From: Dugong dugon
Taxonomy: Eukaryota > Chordata > Mammalia > Sirenia > Dugongidae
Assembly (NCBI GenBank): GCA_030035585.1
Contig: CM057477.1
Span: 63,097,447 to 63,161,446, forward strand
Length of the DNA stretch: 64,000 nt
Direction of reading: 5' to 3'
Shown here: positions 21,601 through 32,441 of the stretch, in pieces
Layout of the letters: every line of letters begins with the position of its first letter
Position numbering within the stretch: position 1 is the stretch's first letter
Made by a program: the position numbers and the translations under genes
The notes under the pieces: model-generated
Database searches by the model: none
What the model saw: the letters and a program-made list of their open reading frames with translations, nothing else
Told to the model about the DNA's origin: nothing

Positions 21601-22395
21601 CTAAACACAATAAAATATTATTTAAAAAAATAAATAACCCCTTACATTAACAGAGAGATTGCCTATGCCAGGAGACTGCTGTCAGAGAGGTGAGGAAATG
21701 CCACTACACTCACATCTAGATCATGACAATGTTTTCTGAACACAAGTCTAGTGTTCTTCCCACTTTGCAAATAATGAAACTATAGATAGAAATGTTGTCT
21801 GGATGCATGTTTTCAATCTACCTAGGTTTATGTACATCTCATAACAGCAAAAATGCTGGAAATGCTTGAAAAGAAAGATACTGAAATGGAATTGGAGTGG
21901 ACTCTACCAGAGTCAGTGAGAATCTCCAGCCGTCCACCATGGTTTGCCTTCTTTCCCACGTTGCTGCTTTCCTCTGCTCAGTGACTGCTCATGGTTGTTT
22001 CACCATCTGGTAGCATATTATTAAATTCCCTTTCATTTTAGAGTATTTTGCAGTTTCTATTTGAGATTGTAGCATAAAATAACCACAGCCAGAATTTGTT
22101 ACCGGTCTTCCCCATATTTGCTACGTGATCCTTATTATTAACCTTAAACTCCTTGAGGATCCATATGAGGACTTCTCCAGGGCTAAGGCGTGCTTACTAT
22201 TTATCATAAAATGCCAAGAACTATCAGAAAGGAGATAAAGTCACGGCTAGCTTAGTATAAATGTAATCTAGCAGATTTTTTCTTTTTATCTCAGTGGATC
22301 AAGGTTGAGCAAACTTTTTCTGTGAAGGGTCGGACAGTAAATATTTTAGGCTTTGCTAGTCATGTGGTTTCTGCTGCAACTCCTTAATTCAGCAT
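21601..22395. other. Remainder of older L1 tail, then unique sequence
   Basis: 21601-21640 is the A-rich end of the older L1. The rest shows no repeat or gene that I recognise; GTGAAGGGTCGGACAGTAAATATT near 22325 is unassigned. Confidence 0.5.
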
Positions 22396-22405
22396 AAAAA
22401 CTACA

Positions 22406-22575
22406 AAAAAAAAAAAAAAGACCAAACGCTTTTCCATTGAGTCGATTCTGGCTCAGCTACCCTATAAGACAGAGTAGAACTGCCCTATAGGATTTCCAGG
22501 GAGCGGATGGTGGATTCGAGCTGCCAGTCTTTTGGTTAGCAGCCCAGGTCTTAACCACTGCACCACCAGGGCTCC
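22406..22575 (-). mobile_element. AfroSINE with perfect 10-bp TSD
   Basis: Antisense: AAAGACCAAACGCTTTTCC…AACCACTGCACCACCAGGGC. Flanks AAAAACTACA at 22396-22405 and 22576-22585 are identical. Confidence 0.93.
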
Positions 22576-22674
22576 AAAAACTACATAGACAATACGTAAA
22601 CGAACAAATGTGGCGGATCTGGCCCGCAAGCAGTCGTTTGTAGATCCCTGGTCAAGATGATAATCATCACAGGA

Positions 22675-22865
22675 AGTATTTGAGCCCTAAGTACCAGGCA
22701 CATTATTTTACTCAACCTTCCCAGCAACTCTATGAAGTGGGTACTGTTATTATCATTCCCATCTTATAGACGCAAACTTTAAGTCTTACATAGATTAAAG
22801 GAAGTTGTTTTACATCGTATAACTAGAAATCAGAATAGCCAAGATTTGAACCTGGATTAGCTGAT
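22675..22865 (-). repeat. MIR
   Basis: AGTACCAGGCACATTATTTT, TGAAGTGGGTACTGTTATTATC, CATCTTATAGACG and GATTTGAACCTGG follow antisense MIR order (core-SINE, tRNA-derived, ancient). Confidence 0.7.
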
Positions 22866-22885
22866 TCGGAGCCTACGTTGATGCT

Positions 22886-23230
22886 TGTTGTTATACGTGT
22901 TGTTGGGTGCCATAGAGTCGATTCCAGCTCATAGTGACCCATGTGACAGAGTCGAACTGCCCCCTAGGGTTTGGTGGTGCAGTGGTTAAGAGCTATGGTG
23001 AGCTACAGCTGCTAACCTAAAGGATGGCAGTTCAAATCCACCAGCTGTTCCTTGGAAACTCTATGGGTCAGTTCTACCCTGTCCTATAAGGTTGCTATGA
23101 GTCGGAATCGACTCGACAGCAACAGGTTTGGTTTGGGTTTTTTTTTTAATCTTTACAAGAGCAGACCGCCAGGTCTTTCTCCCATGGAGCTGCTGGATGG
23201 GCTCAACCGTTGCGTGACTAGGGCTCCTTC
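22886..23230 (-). mobile_element. AfroSINE (outer) split by a second AfroSINE
   Basis: Left part 22886-22972 (GTTGGGTGCCATAGAGTCGA…AACTGCCCCCTAGGG) and right part 23148-23225 (AATCTTTACAAGAGCAGACC…GACTAGGGCTCC). Its own target duplication is TGATGCTT at 22879-22886 and 23231-23238. Confidence 0.88.
22973..23147 (+). mobile_element. AfroSINE (inner), T-run tail
   Basis: Opposite orientation to its host SINE: GGTGGTGCAGTGGTTAAGAG…GAGTCGGAATCGACTCGACA, then CAGGTTTGGTTTGGG and nine T. It carries a local duplication of the GAGCTA-type sequence in the head (GAGCTATGGTGAGCTACAGC). Confidence 0.9.
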
Positions 23231-23280
23231 TGATGCTTATAAGGGGATAAGAATTGATGGGGTGATGGACTCCAAAAAAC

Positions 23281-24276
23281 TAAACCCGTTGGTGTTGAGT
23301 TGATTTTGACCCATAGAGACCCTATACGACAGAGTAGAACTGCCCCATAGGATTTCCAAGGCTGAAATCTTTAAAAAAAACTTTTTTTTTTTTTATCGTG
23401 CTTTAGATGAAGGTTTACAGAGCGAATTAATTTCTCATTAAACATTTAATACACATATTTTTTTGTAACCTGTGAACACTCTCCCCTTCTCGACATTTCT
23501 GTTCATCCAGCTTTTCTGTCTCCTCCTACCTTCTCATCCTTGCCTCTGGGCTAGCGTACTCATTTAGGCTCATATACATGGTTGAGCTACGTGTATTATT
23601 GTTTGTTTTAGGGGCCTGTCTAATCTTTGGCTGAAGGGTGAACCTCAGAAGTGAGTTCACTACTGAGTTAAAAGGGTGTCCAGGGGCCATACTCTCACAA
23701 TTTCTCCAGTTTCTGTCAGACCAGTAAGTCTGGTCTTTTTTTGTGAGTGAGAATTTTGTTCTACGTTTTCCTCTAGCTCTGTCCAGGACCCTTTATTGTG
23801 ATCCCTGTCACAGCAGTCAGTGGTGGTAGCTGGGCACCATCTAGATGTGCTGGACTCAGTCTGGTAGAGCTGTGGTACTTGTGGTCTATTGGTCCTTTGG
23901 ACTAATCTTTCCTTTGTGTCTTTGGTTTTCTTCCTTCTCCCTTGCTCCAGAGAGGGTGGGACCAGTGAAGTATCTTAGAGGGCCACTCACAAGATTTTAA
24001 GACCCCAGACGCTACTCAGCAAAGTACGATGCAGAACATTTTCTTTACAAACCATATTATGCCAATTGAGCTAGATATCCCCTGAAAGCATGGTCCCCAG
24101 CCTTCAGCCCAGTAATTCAGTCCCTCATGGAATTTGAGGCTTCTATGACTTTGCCAAGGCTGTAATCTTTATGGAAGCAGACTGCCATATCTTTCTCCCC
24201 ATTGAGCGGCTCGTGGGTTAGAACCACTGACCTTTTGGTTAGCAGCTGAGCGCTTTACCACGGGAACACCAGGGCT
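23281..24276 (-). mobile_element. AfroSINE split by an L1 3' end
   Basis: Left part 23281-23372 (GTTGGTGTTGAGTTGATTTT…TTTCCAAGGCTGAAATCTTT) and right part 24154-24276 (CCAAGGCTGTAATCTTTATG…CACCAGGGCTT). The host SINE has its own TSD GGTGATGGACT/GGTGATAGACT at 23261-23271 and 24280-24290. Confidence 0.92.
23374..24153 (-). mobile_element. 5'-truncated L1 (3' UTR) inside an AfroSINE
   Basis: Antisense: poly-T 23381-23394, TCGTGCTTTAGATGAAGGTT, CCTCAGAAGTGAGTTCACTA, TGGTAGCTGGGCACCATCTA, up to CAGTAATTCAGTCCCTCATG. Flanked by CCAAGGCTGAAATCTTTA (23356-23373) and CCAAGGCTGTAATCTTTA (24154-24171), an 18-bp TSD with one mismatch. Confidence 0.93.
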
Positions 24277-24290
24277 TCTGGTGATAGACT

Positions 24291-24556
24291 GGGAGGAGCT
24301 AAACTGAGAAAGAATTGGGAAAGATCTTACAAGATGGAAAGTAAGTTTAATTATTAAACTTTGGTCAATGTTTACTCCTTTGCACTGGGCTTGGGATGTA
24401 ACCACCTCCTTTGAGACTGGGGGATATCATGAAGTCAATCTCGCCTAATCCCAAATTCTGTAAACTGGTAAGTTGGCTTTATCTCTGAATTGTCATGTTG
24501 TCTTATTACCTATAGAGGCCATGGCTACTGGAATAGATGAGTAGTGGTCCCAGTAG
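24291..24556. other. Unique sequence
   Basis: No repeat or coding signal recognised. Confidence 0.5.
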
Positions 24557-25706
24557 AGGTTGTTGTTTTTAGGTGCCCTCAAGTTGGTTCCGACTCATAG
24601 CAACCCTACGTACAACAGAATGAAACACTGCCCTGTCCTGGGCCATCCTCACAATTGTTGCTGTGTTTGAACCCATTGTTGCAGCCACTGTGTCAATCCA
24701 TCTCACTGAAGGTCTTCCTCTTTTTCACTGACCCTCTACTTTACCTAGCACGATGTCCTTCTCCAGGGACTGGTCTCTCCTAATAACATGTCCAAAGCTA
24801 CATGAGTTGAAGTCTTCGCCATTCTCACTTCAAATGAACATTCTTGCTGTATTTCTTCCAAGACAGATTTGTTTGTTCTCCTGGCAGTCCATAATACATT
24901 TGATATTCTTCACCAACACCACTGATTCAAAGGTGTCAATTCTTCTTTGGTCTTCCTTATTCATTGTCCAGCTTTTGTATGCATATGAGGTGATTGAAAA
25001 TCCCATGGCTTGGGTGAGGCGCACCTTAGTCCTCAAAGTGACTTCTTTGTTTTTTGTTTTTTAACACTTTAAAGAGGTCTTTTCCAGCAGATTTCCCCAA
25101 TGCAATATGTTGTTTGATTTCTTGGCTGCTGGTTCCATGGCTGTTGATTGTGGAGCCAAGTAAACTGAAATCCCTGACAACTTCAGTCTTTTCTCCATTT
25201 ATCATGATGTTGCTTATTGGTCCAATTGTGAGGATTTTTATTTTCCTTATGTTGAGGTGTAATCCATACTGAAGGCTGTGGTCTTTGATCTTCATCAGTA
25301 AGTGCTTCAAGTCCTCTTCACTTTCAGCAAGCAAGGTTTTGTCATCTGCATAATGCAGGTTGTTAATGAGTCTTCCTCCAATCCTGATGCTGTGTACTTC
25401 TTCATACAGTCCAGCTTCTCAGATTATTTGCTCAGCATACAGACTGAATAAGTGTGGTGAAAGGATACAATCCTGATGCACACCTTTCTGATTTTAAAGC
25501 ACACAGTATCCCCTTGTTCTGTTCAGGCAACTGCCTCTTGGTCTATGTACAGGTTCCTCATGAAGACAATTAAATATTCTGGAATTTCCACTCTTTGCAA
25601 CGATATCCATAATTTGTTATGATCCACACAGTTGAATGCTTTTCATAGTCAATAAAACACAGGTAAACATCTTACTGGTATTCTGTGCTTTCAGCCAAGA
25701 TCCATG
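24557..25706 (-). mobile_element. RTE/BovB-type LINE, 3' 1.15 kb
   Basis: Antisense from GTTGTTGTTTTTAGGTGCCC. The minus-strand frame 25334-25026 reads AESEEDLKHLLMKIKDHSLQ, GLHLNIRKIKILTIGPISNI and EVVRDFSLLGSTIN, the end of the RTE reverse transcriptase. The frame 25036-24830 (YAYKSWTMNKEDQRRIDTFE) is the C-terminal domain. Indels break it. It stops at TTTCAGCCAAGATCCA, a common 5' truncation-like edge. Confidence 0.92.
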
Positions 25707-26040
25707 TAAATACATAACTTCTTGTAAATCTAAATTTGTGTATCTGTGTGAGAAAGCATATGGTATATTTGAGACAGAGAAAGGAACCGGGACAGGCACA
25801 AAGCACAGAGATAGACCCAGAAAATCAGCATAAAGCCAGACATGAAAAGAGCCCAGACTTTTTCACCAGTTCAGACACAGTAAGTAGTCAAAGGAATAGC
25901 AAACTAAATGCCAAACCACCTAAACAGATTTCTTAGAAAAAAAGGTTAAGGATTGTCAGGGTGACTCAGGGACGTGTAGGCAGAAAGGAAAAGCTGAACT
26001 TGCTGAGATCAAAAGGAAATTCCTTTCTTTGACAACCCCA
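25707..26040. other. Unique sequence before AC repeat
   Basis: Overlapping 60-66 codon frames on both strands at 25617-25936 are short and featureless. Confidence 0.45.

Positions 26041-26079
<39 letters not shown>
26041..26079. repeat. (AC)n microsatellite
   Basis: CACACACATACACACACACA continuing to 26079, with one interruption. Confidence 0.97.
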
Positions 26080-26080
<1 letters not shown>

Positions 26081-26290
26081 GATAAAACCATTTTTATGGA
26101 GGAAAAAGCGAACTATTGACAGCTACCTTCCTAACAATAATCAGTCACCAGGAAAGGATGTCAAATGGCCTCAGGAGTAAGTTTTATGTCCCAGAAGCTG
26201 AAATAATTTCTACACAAACGGATTAAGGGTGAGTGGTAAGAAGATGCCCACCAAGGCTGAATTCCTCCTCTAACCTATGAGGAACAAAAA

Positions 26291-26495
26291 CCAAACTGGC
26301 TGATTGCCCTCTAGTTGATTCTGACTCACAGCAATCCCATGTGTTACAAAGTAGAACTGCTCCATCGGGTTTTCTTGGCCGTAATCTTCATGAAAGCAGA
26401 TTGCCAGCCCTTTCTTCTTTGGCACCCCTGGGTGGATTTGAACCACCCTTCTTTAGGCTAGTGGTGAAGAGCAAACTATTTGTACTACCCGGGAC
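26291..26495 (-). mobile_element. AfroSINE, diverged
   Basis: ACCAAACTGGCTGATTGCCC…CCATCGGGTTTTCTTGGCCG…TTGTACTACCCGGGACT. The tRNA-like head is eroded (AGTGGTGAAGAGCAAAC), which suggests an older copy. Confidence 0.88.
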
Positions 26496-26561
26496 TTTGT
26501 AACTCATGGGTAGAGGTGTTTTTGTTTCTTTTTTTATTTACTCCAGTCTCTTAGTTTTTAA

Positions 26562-26582
26562 ACACACACACACACACACACA
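26562..26582. repeat. (AC)n microsatellite
   Basis: Ten AC units after TTTTTAAA. Confidence 0.95.
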
Positions 26583-26649
26583 AAACCAGCTTTTGCATTT
26601 TTAATTCAAACAAACAAGTCAAAAGAGAGTTAATCAGGTTCCTGTATTC

Positions 26650-26692
26650 CATATAGCTATGAGTCAGAATCGACTCAATGGCAGTGGGTTAG
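26650..26692 (+). mobile_element. AfroSINE tail fragment
   Basis: Only the RTE-derived tail is present: ATAGCTATGAGTCAGAATCG, ACTCAATGGCAGTGGGTT. The head and middle are missing, so this is a 5'-truncated insertion or deletion remnant. Confidence 0.75.
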
Positions 26693-27030
26693 TAACCAGA
26701 CTATGATACTAAGACGTCACTTGTAAAGAATATTCTAAGAACGCTGACTGCAGATTATATCATAGGATCTAAAAGTGTTTTATGGCTCAGGACTTCCTTG
26801 CAAGCTCTCTGGGTTGGCACAAGTCTGCCTCTAACCAGGATAGCTTGCATACCACTTGCTCGATGATCCCTGTTTTGTAAAATCAGTGGTATCTAGAAAG
26901 GCAGTTCTGAATTGGATTGCTTTTCTGAGGACTTTAAACAGAATGTCATTTAACCAAACAAAAGCTATAAGTCAAATTGGTGCACTTTCTCCAAAGCTGT
27001 TTTCATTTTGCAGATACACCTGCTGGGCAC
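26693..27030. other. Unique sequence
   Basis: No repeat recognised. The frame at 26856-27044 is short and lacks splice context. Confidence 0.45.
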
Positions 27031-27186
27031 AGGCTCTGGAGTAAGATAGCCTGGGTTTGAATCCTGATTCTACCATTTCACTGGCTGTGTGAACTTGGGT
27101 AAATTTCTTAATCTCTCTGTGCCAGAGTTTGTTTATCTGCAAATTAGGGGGAAAAAATGCATATTTCTTAAGGATATTGTGAGGAT
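27031..27186 (+). repeat. MIR
   Basis: GGTTTGAATCCTGATTCTACC, CACTGGCTGTGTGAACTTGG, AATCTCTCTGTGCC, GGATATTGTGAGGATTAAAT are in sense MIR order. Confidence 0.75.
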
Positions 27187-27650
27187 TAAATGAATAATAT
27201 TCATTCATTCATTTAACAAATATATATTTCTTTTTTAAAAATTGTGCTTTACATGAAGGTTTGCAGAGCAAGTTTGTTTCTCATTAAACAACTAATACAT
27301 ATATTGTTTTGTGACATTGGTTGTCAACCCTGCAATGTGCCAACATTCTCCCCTTCTCAACTTTGAGTTCCCCATTTCCATTCATCCAGCTTTCCTGTCC
27401 CCTCCTGCCATCTCGTCCTTGCCCCTGACAAATATACATTTCTTGACCACCAAGTATGTGCCAGGCTGTGTTTTAAGTTCTGAGGAATACAGCAGTGAAC
27501 AAAACAGGCAAAACCCCCGTCCTCATGGAGGTTATATTCTAATCACAGATACAGACAATAAACAAGTAAATGAGAAAATATAAAACATCAGATGGTGATA
27601 AGTACCGCGGAGAACAGCAAAGCAAAGGAGACAGCAGGTGGAGGGGCTGC
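27187..27650 (-). repeat. L2 LINE 3' end split by an L1
   Basis: Left TTCATTCATTCATTTAACAA (27201-27232) and right ACCACCAAGTATGTGCCAGG, ATACAGCAGTGAACAAAACA, GTCCTCATGGAGGTTATATT, ATGGTGATAAGTACCGCGG are one antisense L2 terminus. It is interrupted by 27233-27427. Confidence 0.8.
27233..27427 (-). mobile_element. 5'-truncated L1 end inside L2
   Basis: TTGTGCTTTACATGAAGGTTT, ATTGGTTGTCAACCCTGCAA, TTCCATTCATCCAGC. TSD ACAAATATATATTTCTT (27216-27232) and ACAAATATACATTTCTT (27428-27444): 17 bp with one mismatch. Confidence 0.92.
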
Positions 27651-27770
27651 TATTAAGGTGCTTTAGGTGCTGAAGTGACATTTGACTCTGAGAATAATGC
27701 CTGATACGCAAGCAAGCATGTCATGTTGGTGTTGTCATTTTGACTGTTATTAATTGGACCCATTAAAAAA

Positions 27771-27969
27771 AACGTCGCCATCAAGTAGACTCTGACTCAT
27801 GGCTACCCTGTGTGTGTCAGAGTAGAACTGTCCTCCATAGGGTTTTCAATGGTTGACTTTTCAGGAGATCACCAGGCCTTTCTTTCAAGGCACCTCTGGG
27901 TGGACTCCAGCCTCCAACCTTTTGATTAGCAGCCAAATGCATTAACCGTTTGCACCACCCAGGGACTCC
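27771..27969 (-). mobile_element. AfroSINE, GAGTCCCTGGG subtype
   Basis: GTCGCCATCAAGTAGACTCT…CATAGGGTTTTCAATGGTTG…TTTGCACCACCCAGGGACTC. Confidence 0.92.
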
Positions 27970-28221
27970 AAAATTAGATGCATACTTACCAAATTTTTTT
28001 ATGGAAGACTCCCAAGAGGAACCGAAGAATGTTAAATTTCTGCCAGGTTGATTATAATCTCTATAAAATACACCCCCAACTGAAACTATTTTCTTTTGCA
28101 ACCTATAGACTGTGCTTTCTCCTACCCACCCCATTCCCACTATTTCCCGACATCCTTTATATCTATGCTTAGGTATCATCTTCTCTAATGTTCCAGGCCT
28201 AGGATGTGTTATATATTATCT

Positions 28222-28418
28222 CCTAAAAAAAAAAAAAACCTAAGCCCACTGCCATCGAGTGGATTTCAACTCATAGCAACCCCATAGTGTTTCCAAGGCT
28301 GTAAATCTCTACGGAAGCAGACTGAGACATCTTTTTCCCACGGAGCCACTGGTGGTTTCGAACTGCCAACCTTTCAGTTAGCAGTTGATCACTTTAACCA
28401 CTGTGCCACCAGGGCTCC
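28222..28418 (-). mobile_element. AfroSINE with perfect 12-bp TSD
   Basis: Antisense: CTGCCATCGAGTGGATTTCA…GTGCCACCAGGGCTCC. TTATATATTATC flanks it at 28209-28220 and 28419-28430. The TATGGGGCAGTTC block of the body is deleted. Confidence 0.95.
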
Positions 28419-28439
28419 TTATATATTATCCCAGTACCT

Positions 28440-28587
28440 TTTATTTCGTCTTCCTAGCATTTATCTCTCATGCAGTTACAGTATTACACTATTGCATTAT
28501 CATTGATTTAAATTTGCTTCCCCACTATGCTGCACATTCCATGAAGGTAGAGACCGTGTCTGCTTTGCTTATTTCTAAAACACTGCC
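28440..28587 (+). repeat. L2-like 3' UTR fragment
   Basis: GCACATTCCATGAAGGTAGA and GACCGTGTCTGCTTTGC fit the sense L2 3' UTR (…CCATGAGGGCAGGGA…). Confidence 0.5.
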
Positions 28588-29033
28588 CCCGAAAAATGCA
28601 GAACAGAATTTCACATTCTCATGGAATCCAGACTTTTTGGAGCCGTTGAGGCTGGATGAACCCTCAAAACTATTGACCTGAGATAATCTTTAAACTTTAA
28701 AATTTAAACCTCCCCCCGAAGTCTTCTTTAAACCAAACAATAGTTTAGCTTAATAATAAAGAATGTCTGCCTTGAGCTTTGTGCTCTTTTAAAGAACTAT
28801 CGATATGGAATCAAATTGACAACATCAACTCAAAAGATTAGATAGGAAGCTTAACTCATAACAGTGAGTTTATGTTAATGGAGGAGGAACAATTTGGAAA
28901 AGGAGGGTGAGAATGGTTGCACAACTTGAAGAATGTAATCAATGTCACTGAACTGTACACGTAGAAATTGTTGAATTGATGTATATTCTGCTGTGTGTAT
29001 TTTCAACAACAACAAAAATAAATAAATAAACAT
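28588..29033 (+). mobile_element. L1 3' UTR, AGTTTAGCTTA variant
   Basis: AATGCAGAACAGAATTTCAC, GACTTTTTGGAGCCGTTGAG, ACCAAACAATAGTTTAGCTT, CAATGTCACTGAACTGTACA and the A-rich end ACAACAACAAAAATAAATAA. It gives the uninterrupted form of the site split at 17589-18132. Confidence 0.82.
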
Positions 29034-29877
29034 TGCTCTCCGCCCCCCTGCCCCCCACCAAAGTCTGGCACAGGAAATAAATGAATGCATGGTTAGAGGT
29101 CTCCATTCAGCAGAACCTATAGTTAGGTAAGTGAAGTTGCCAGGCCATCTGCACCTTGGCGTCTGTACCATGATTACTTAACATTTTCTCCTACTTGCAT
29201 TCAACATATCTTGAACTTCCAATCATTTGAACTGTAGACCAAGAGCAAAACTAATCTCCAAGACAAACAGTCTTTGAAGAAACAGACCATAACTGGCCAG
29301 AGTAAAGAACCAAACTTGCTGTTCTAGGGAACAGAAAAAGAAAAACCCAAAGGGGTAATGGTAGTCTTTTTTTGTATAGCCTGGTATTGAGATTTTTTGG
29401 GCAAAATCTTATCAGTGGTCAATATTCTGAACCAACCATGAGCATCTTGACAAGAAAGGTCATCACAAACTCTTGAGTCAAAACACGGAGAAAAGCGATC
29501 ATAACGTTCAGATTTCAAGTTATTAACTATAAGCTACAACAGACTTAAGTCGATGCATACAGTGTGTGAGTGTGTGTATGCAGACACGTAGGAAGGGCTC
29601 AAGGCAGATTCAAGCTGATCTGAATAGTTCAGATTAAGGAGCAAAATTGTGTGTTTTGATTTTTCTCTACAAAGTGGGGTTGCTAGGGACTGATGATAAC
29701 TGTATCATTACCTAAGAGAGTATCACAACACATACATTAGAAAATGATATGAAGAGAGGAGTCAAAGCTGAGCAGAACAGAGGTAGGGACCAATTTTCAG
29801 AATATGAGCTGGCTAATCCTGAGTGGCAGTGGAATGACCCAACAGGACCAGGAAATGAGCGACACACAGTACAGTTA
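29034..29877. other. Unique sequence
   Basis: No repeat or gene recognised in about 840 bases, apart from a short G/T-rich run near 29570. Confidence 0.5.
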
Positions 29878-30030
29878 AGGGCTGTCTATTTGGTTTATAA
29901 CAGCTACAACAATGGACTCAAACATACTCATGACCATGAAGACGGCGCAGGTCCAGGCAACGTTTTGTTCTGTTGCACATGGGGTCGCCCTGAGTCATAG
30001 GGGAACTGACAGCAACTAACAACGTTTGGT
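29878..30030 (+). mobile_element. RTE/BovB-type LINE, 3' 150 bp
   Basis: TACAACAATGGACTCAAACA, CGCAGGTCCAGGCAACGTTT, GTTGCACATGGGGTCGCCC and GACAGCAACTAACAAC are the RTE 3' end in sense orientation. Confidence 0.85.
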
Positions 30031-30322
30031 TTATGGATTATCAACCCTATTTGCCTTTTGTTCTTTCCTTCTGCCTGTATTTTCTTAGTACAAGCCTTGC
30101 TCATTCGCCATTCGTGGACAAACAGCTAGAACTGTAACTTTTCACTGCCAACTATTACTCCAAGTAAAAAAGAGAATGTCGTTAGTTTAGCTGATTTCTT
30201 CTCTGATGGATATAGGTTACACATTTTCAAGCTATTTTTGCTTTACTCCTTATGTCATCTTGTAATACTATAGATTAACAAGAATAAACTGTCAAAAGTT
30301 TTCTGTTTTTTCACTTCTACTC
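30031..30322. other. Unique AT-rich sequence
   Basis: No repeat or gene recognised. Confidence 0.5.
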
Positions 30323-30331
30323 TAAGGCTCT

Positions 30332-30492
30332 GGAGCCCTGGTGGTGTAGTAGTTAAGAGCTCAGCTGCTAACCAAAAGGTTGGCAGTTTTTGGAACTACC
30401 ACTCCTTGGGAACCCTATTAGGCAGTTCTGCTCTGTCCTATAGAGTCACTATGAGTCGGAATCGACTTGACAGCAATGGGTAATAGTAACTG
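30332..30492 (+). mobile_element. AfroSINE, short form
   Basis: GGAGCCCTGGTGGTGTAGTA…ACTATGAGTCGGAATCGACT. TSD TAAGGCTCT at 30323-30331 and 30493-30501. Confidence 0.95.
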
Positions 30493-30501
30493 TAAGGCTC
30501 T

Positions 30502-31710
30502 AAAGGGGAGAAGGAGAGTGTTGCTTGGGGGAATGCCAGCGTGGGTCTGAATGAAGCCTGGGCCATTGGATGGGAGAAGACTGCATTTCAAGGATGGAAG
30601 GGTGAAGGGGAGGGTGCACGAAACAGCCAGGGATCAGGAACTGACTCACACTGAGACATTAGCTGGAGTGAATGTCACTCCCACTATCGGAGGCAGAGGA
30701 CAAGGCCAAGGTACAGATGGACCCCAGGGAAGGGAATGTACTGTTAACTGTTTAGTCATGATTCTGTATACAGAGCAAACGGGGATCACAGAGCCAGTTG
30801 CCAAATCCAAAGTGGAAACCCACTGGAGAAGGGCCAACTGGGCAGTTGCAGGGCAAACAGTTGGGAGCAAGAGCTGAAGGGAAAGGGAGGATGAGGGAAT
30901 CAACTCATTGGCTGCATTTCTGGAGTAAAATGACATGTCTGCCTCCCCTGTGTCATAGGAGCCTCAGCCACAACAGGACTGATTTCACACCCTGCATTGA
31001 AAAAGAAGCCTGGCTAGTTTTGAAATATGGGGCCGTAGTGTGGCTGACTGTACATCTTTGGCTGTTTCTTTCTTTCTTTTTTTTTTTTCTGTGAGTCAAT
31101 TACATTAAGTGCTGAACATCAATCCAGAAAGGAAAAATGAGGGCACCATGATGTTGGTGGGAGGGCTTGTGGGGAGGAGGGGACTAAAGTACCTCCCAGC
31201 CATACACAGACACAGCACATACAGAAAATGCACCTTATAAGTCCTGACCTCTGACTACCACAAGGGAACAAGACCATGAGGTAATATTCGTTAACAACCG
31301 CGTGTTACAAATGCTGAAGGTGAATGACTCTTGCCAAGTGTTAATGGAACTGCTGCCAATAAAGACAACGGGACACCTGCCTGCCTGCAAGCCTCCCACC
31401 TGACCTTGACGGCCCCAACTGAGCTGGGCCCCAAGCGACCTCTTTCTTTTCTTTTTTCCTGTTAGGTCAAAAACCAAGGTGATCCCTAAATGTTTTTTAG
31501 AACTGGCCTGACTCCAGAGCAATCAACCAGTGTCTGAAGGTCTGCTGGCATCAGATGTCAGGGAAGAAATGTCACTCACAGGTGCAAAAGCCCCAGGAGC
31601 TTCCTGGGTGCTCACTCCAATCATTCCTCACAATGGTATCGTCACACCCCAGAGGGGTCAAAGTAGAGAAGTCAGCAGAGCAACCATAGAAACGAGAGTC
31701 TCCAGAACAG
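30502..31710. other. Unique, moderately GC-rich stretch
   Basis: 1.2 kb without recognised repeats except a T-rich run at 31075-31090. Open frames at 30551-30877 and 30936-30646 (minus) overlap each other and show no domain. 31370-31440 is CCTGCC-rich. Confidence 0.5.
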
Positions 31711-31717
31711 TTAAGAG

Positions 31718-31918
31718 TTGTTCTTGTTGTTGTGTGCTGTCAAGTCAATTCCGGCTCATAGTGACCTTGTATGACAGAGTGGAACTGCCCCATAGGGGTT
31801 CCTAGGCTTTACAGGAGCAGATTGCCAGCTCTTTTCTCCTGCGGAGCTGCTGGTGGGTCCCAACTGCCTACCTTTTGGTTAGCAGCCAAGCACTTAAGCG
31901 TTGCACCACCAGGGCTCC
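31718..31918 (-). mobile_element. AfroSINE
   Basis: TTGTTGTGTGCTGTCAAGTC…TTTACAGGAGCAGATTGCCA…TTGCACCACCAGGGCTCC. TTAAGAG / TTAGAG flanks hint at a decayed duplication. Confidence 0.93.
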
Positions 31919-31998
31919 TTAGAGCCCTGAGCAAAGGGCTAATTGTGAAGGAAATACACAGGCAAGTGCATAAAAATGCCAGGGCTATTAACTTACCT

Positions 31999-32195
31999 GC
32001 GGAGTAGTAGTTAAGCACTCAGCTGCTAACCAAAAAGTCGACAGTTCGAATCCACCAGTCACTCTGCAGGAGAAAGATGTAACGATCTGCTTCTGTAAAG
32101 ATTACAGCCTTGAAAACCCTATAAGGCAGTTCCACCCTGTCCTTTAGGATCGCTATGAGGTAGAATCGACTCCATGGCAATAGGTCTGGTTTTTG
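31999..32195 (+). mobile_element. AfroSINE
   Basis: GCGGAGTAGTAGTTAAGCAC…GAAAGATGTAACGATCTGCT…GGTAGAATCGACTCCATGG. The first bases of the head are lost. Confidence 0.92.
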
Positions 32196-32236
32196 ATTAG
32201 CTCACCTGGAAGCAATAAACATTGCCTAACCCGTAG

Positions 32237-32441
32237 AAGGAGTCTCTGGGTGGTGCAAACGGTTAACATGCACAGCTGTTAACCAAAAAGTTGGAGGTTC
32301 TAATTCACCCATAAGTGCCCCAGTGCCTAGTAAGCTACTTCTGAAAAATCAGGCATTGAAAACCTATGGAGCACAGTTCTACTCTGACACTCATGGAGTT
32401 GCCATGAGTCAGAATTGACTGAATGGCAATTGGTTTACCGG
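32237..32441 (+). mobile_element. AfroSINE, GAGTCYCTGGG subtype
   Basis: GAGTCTCTGGGTGGTGCAAA…GGAGCACAGTTCTACTCTGA…TGAGTCAGAATTGACT. TSD TAACCCGTAG / TAACCCATAG at 32227-32236 and 32442-32451. Confidence 0.95.
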
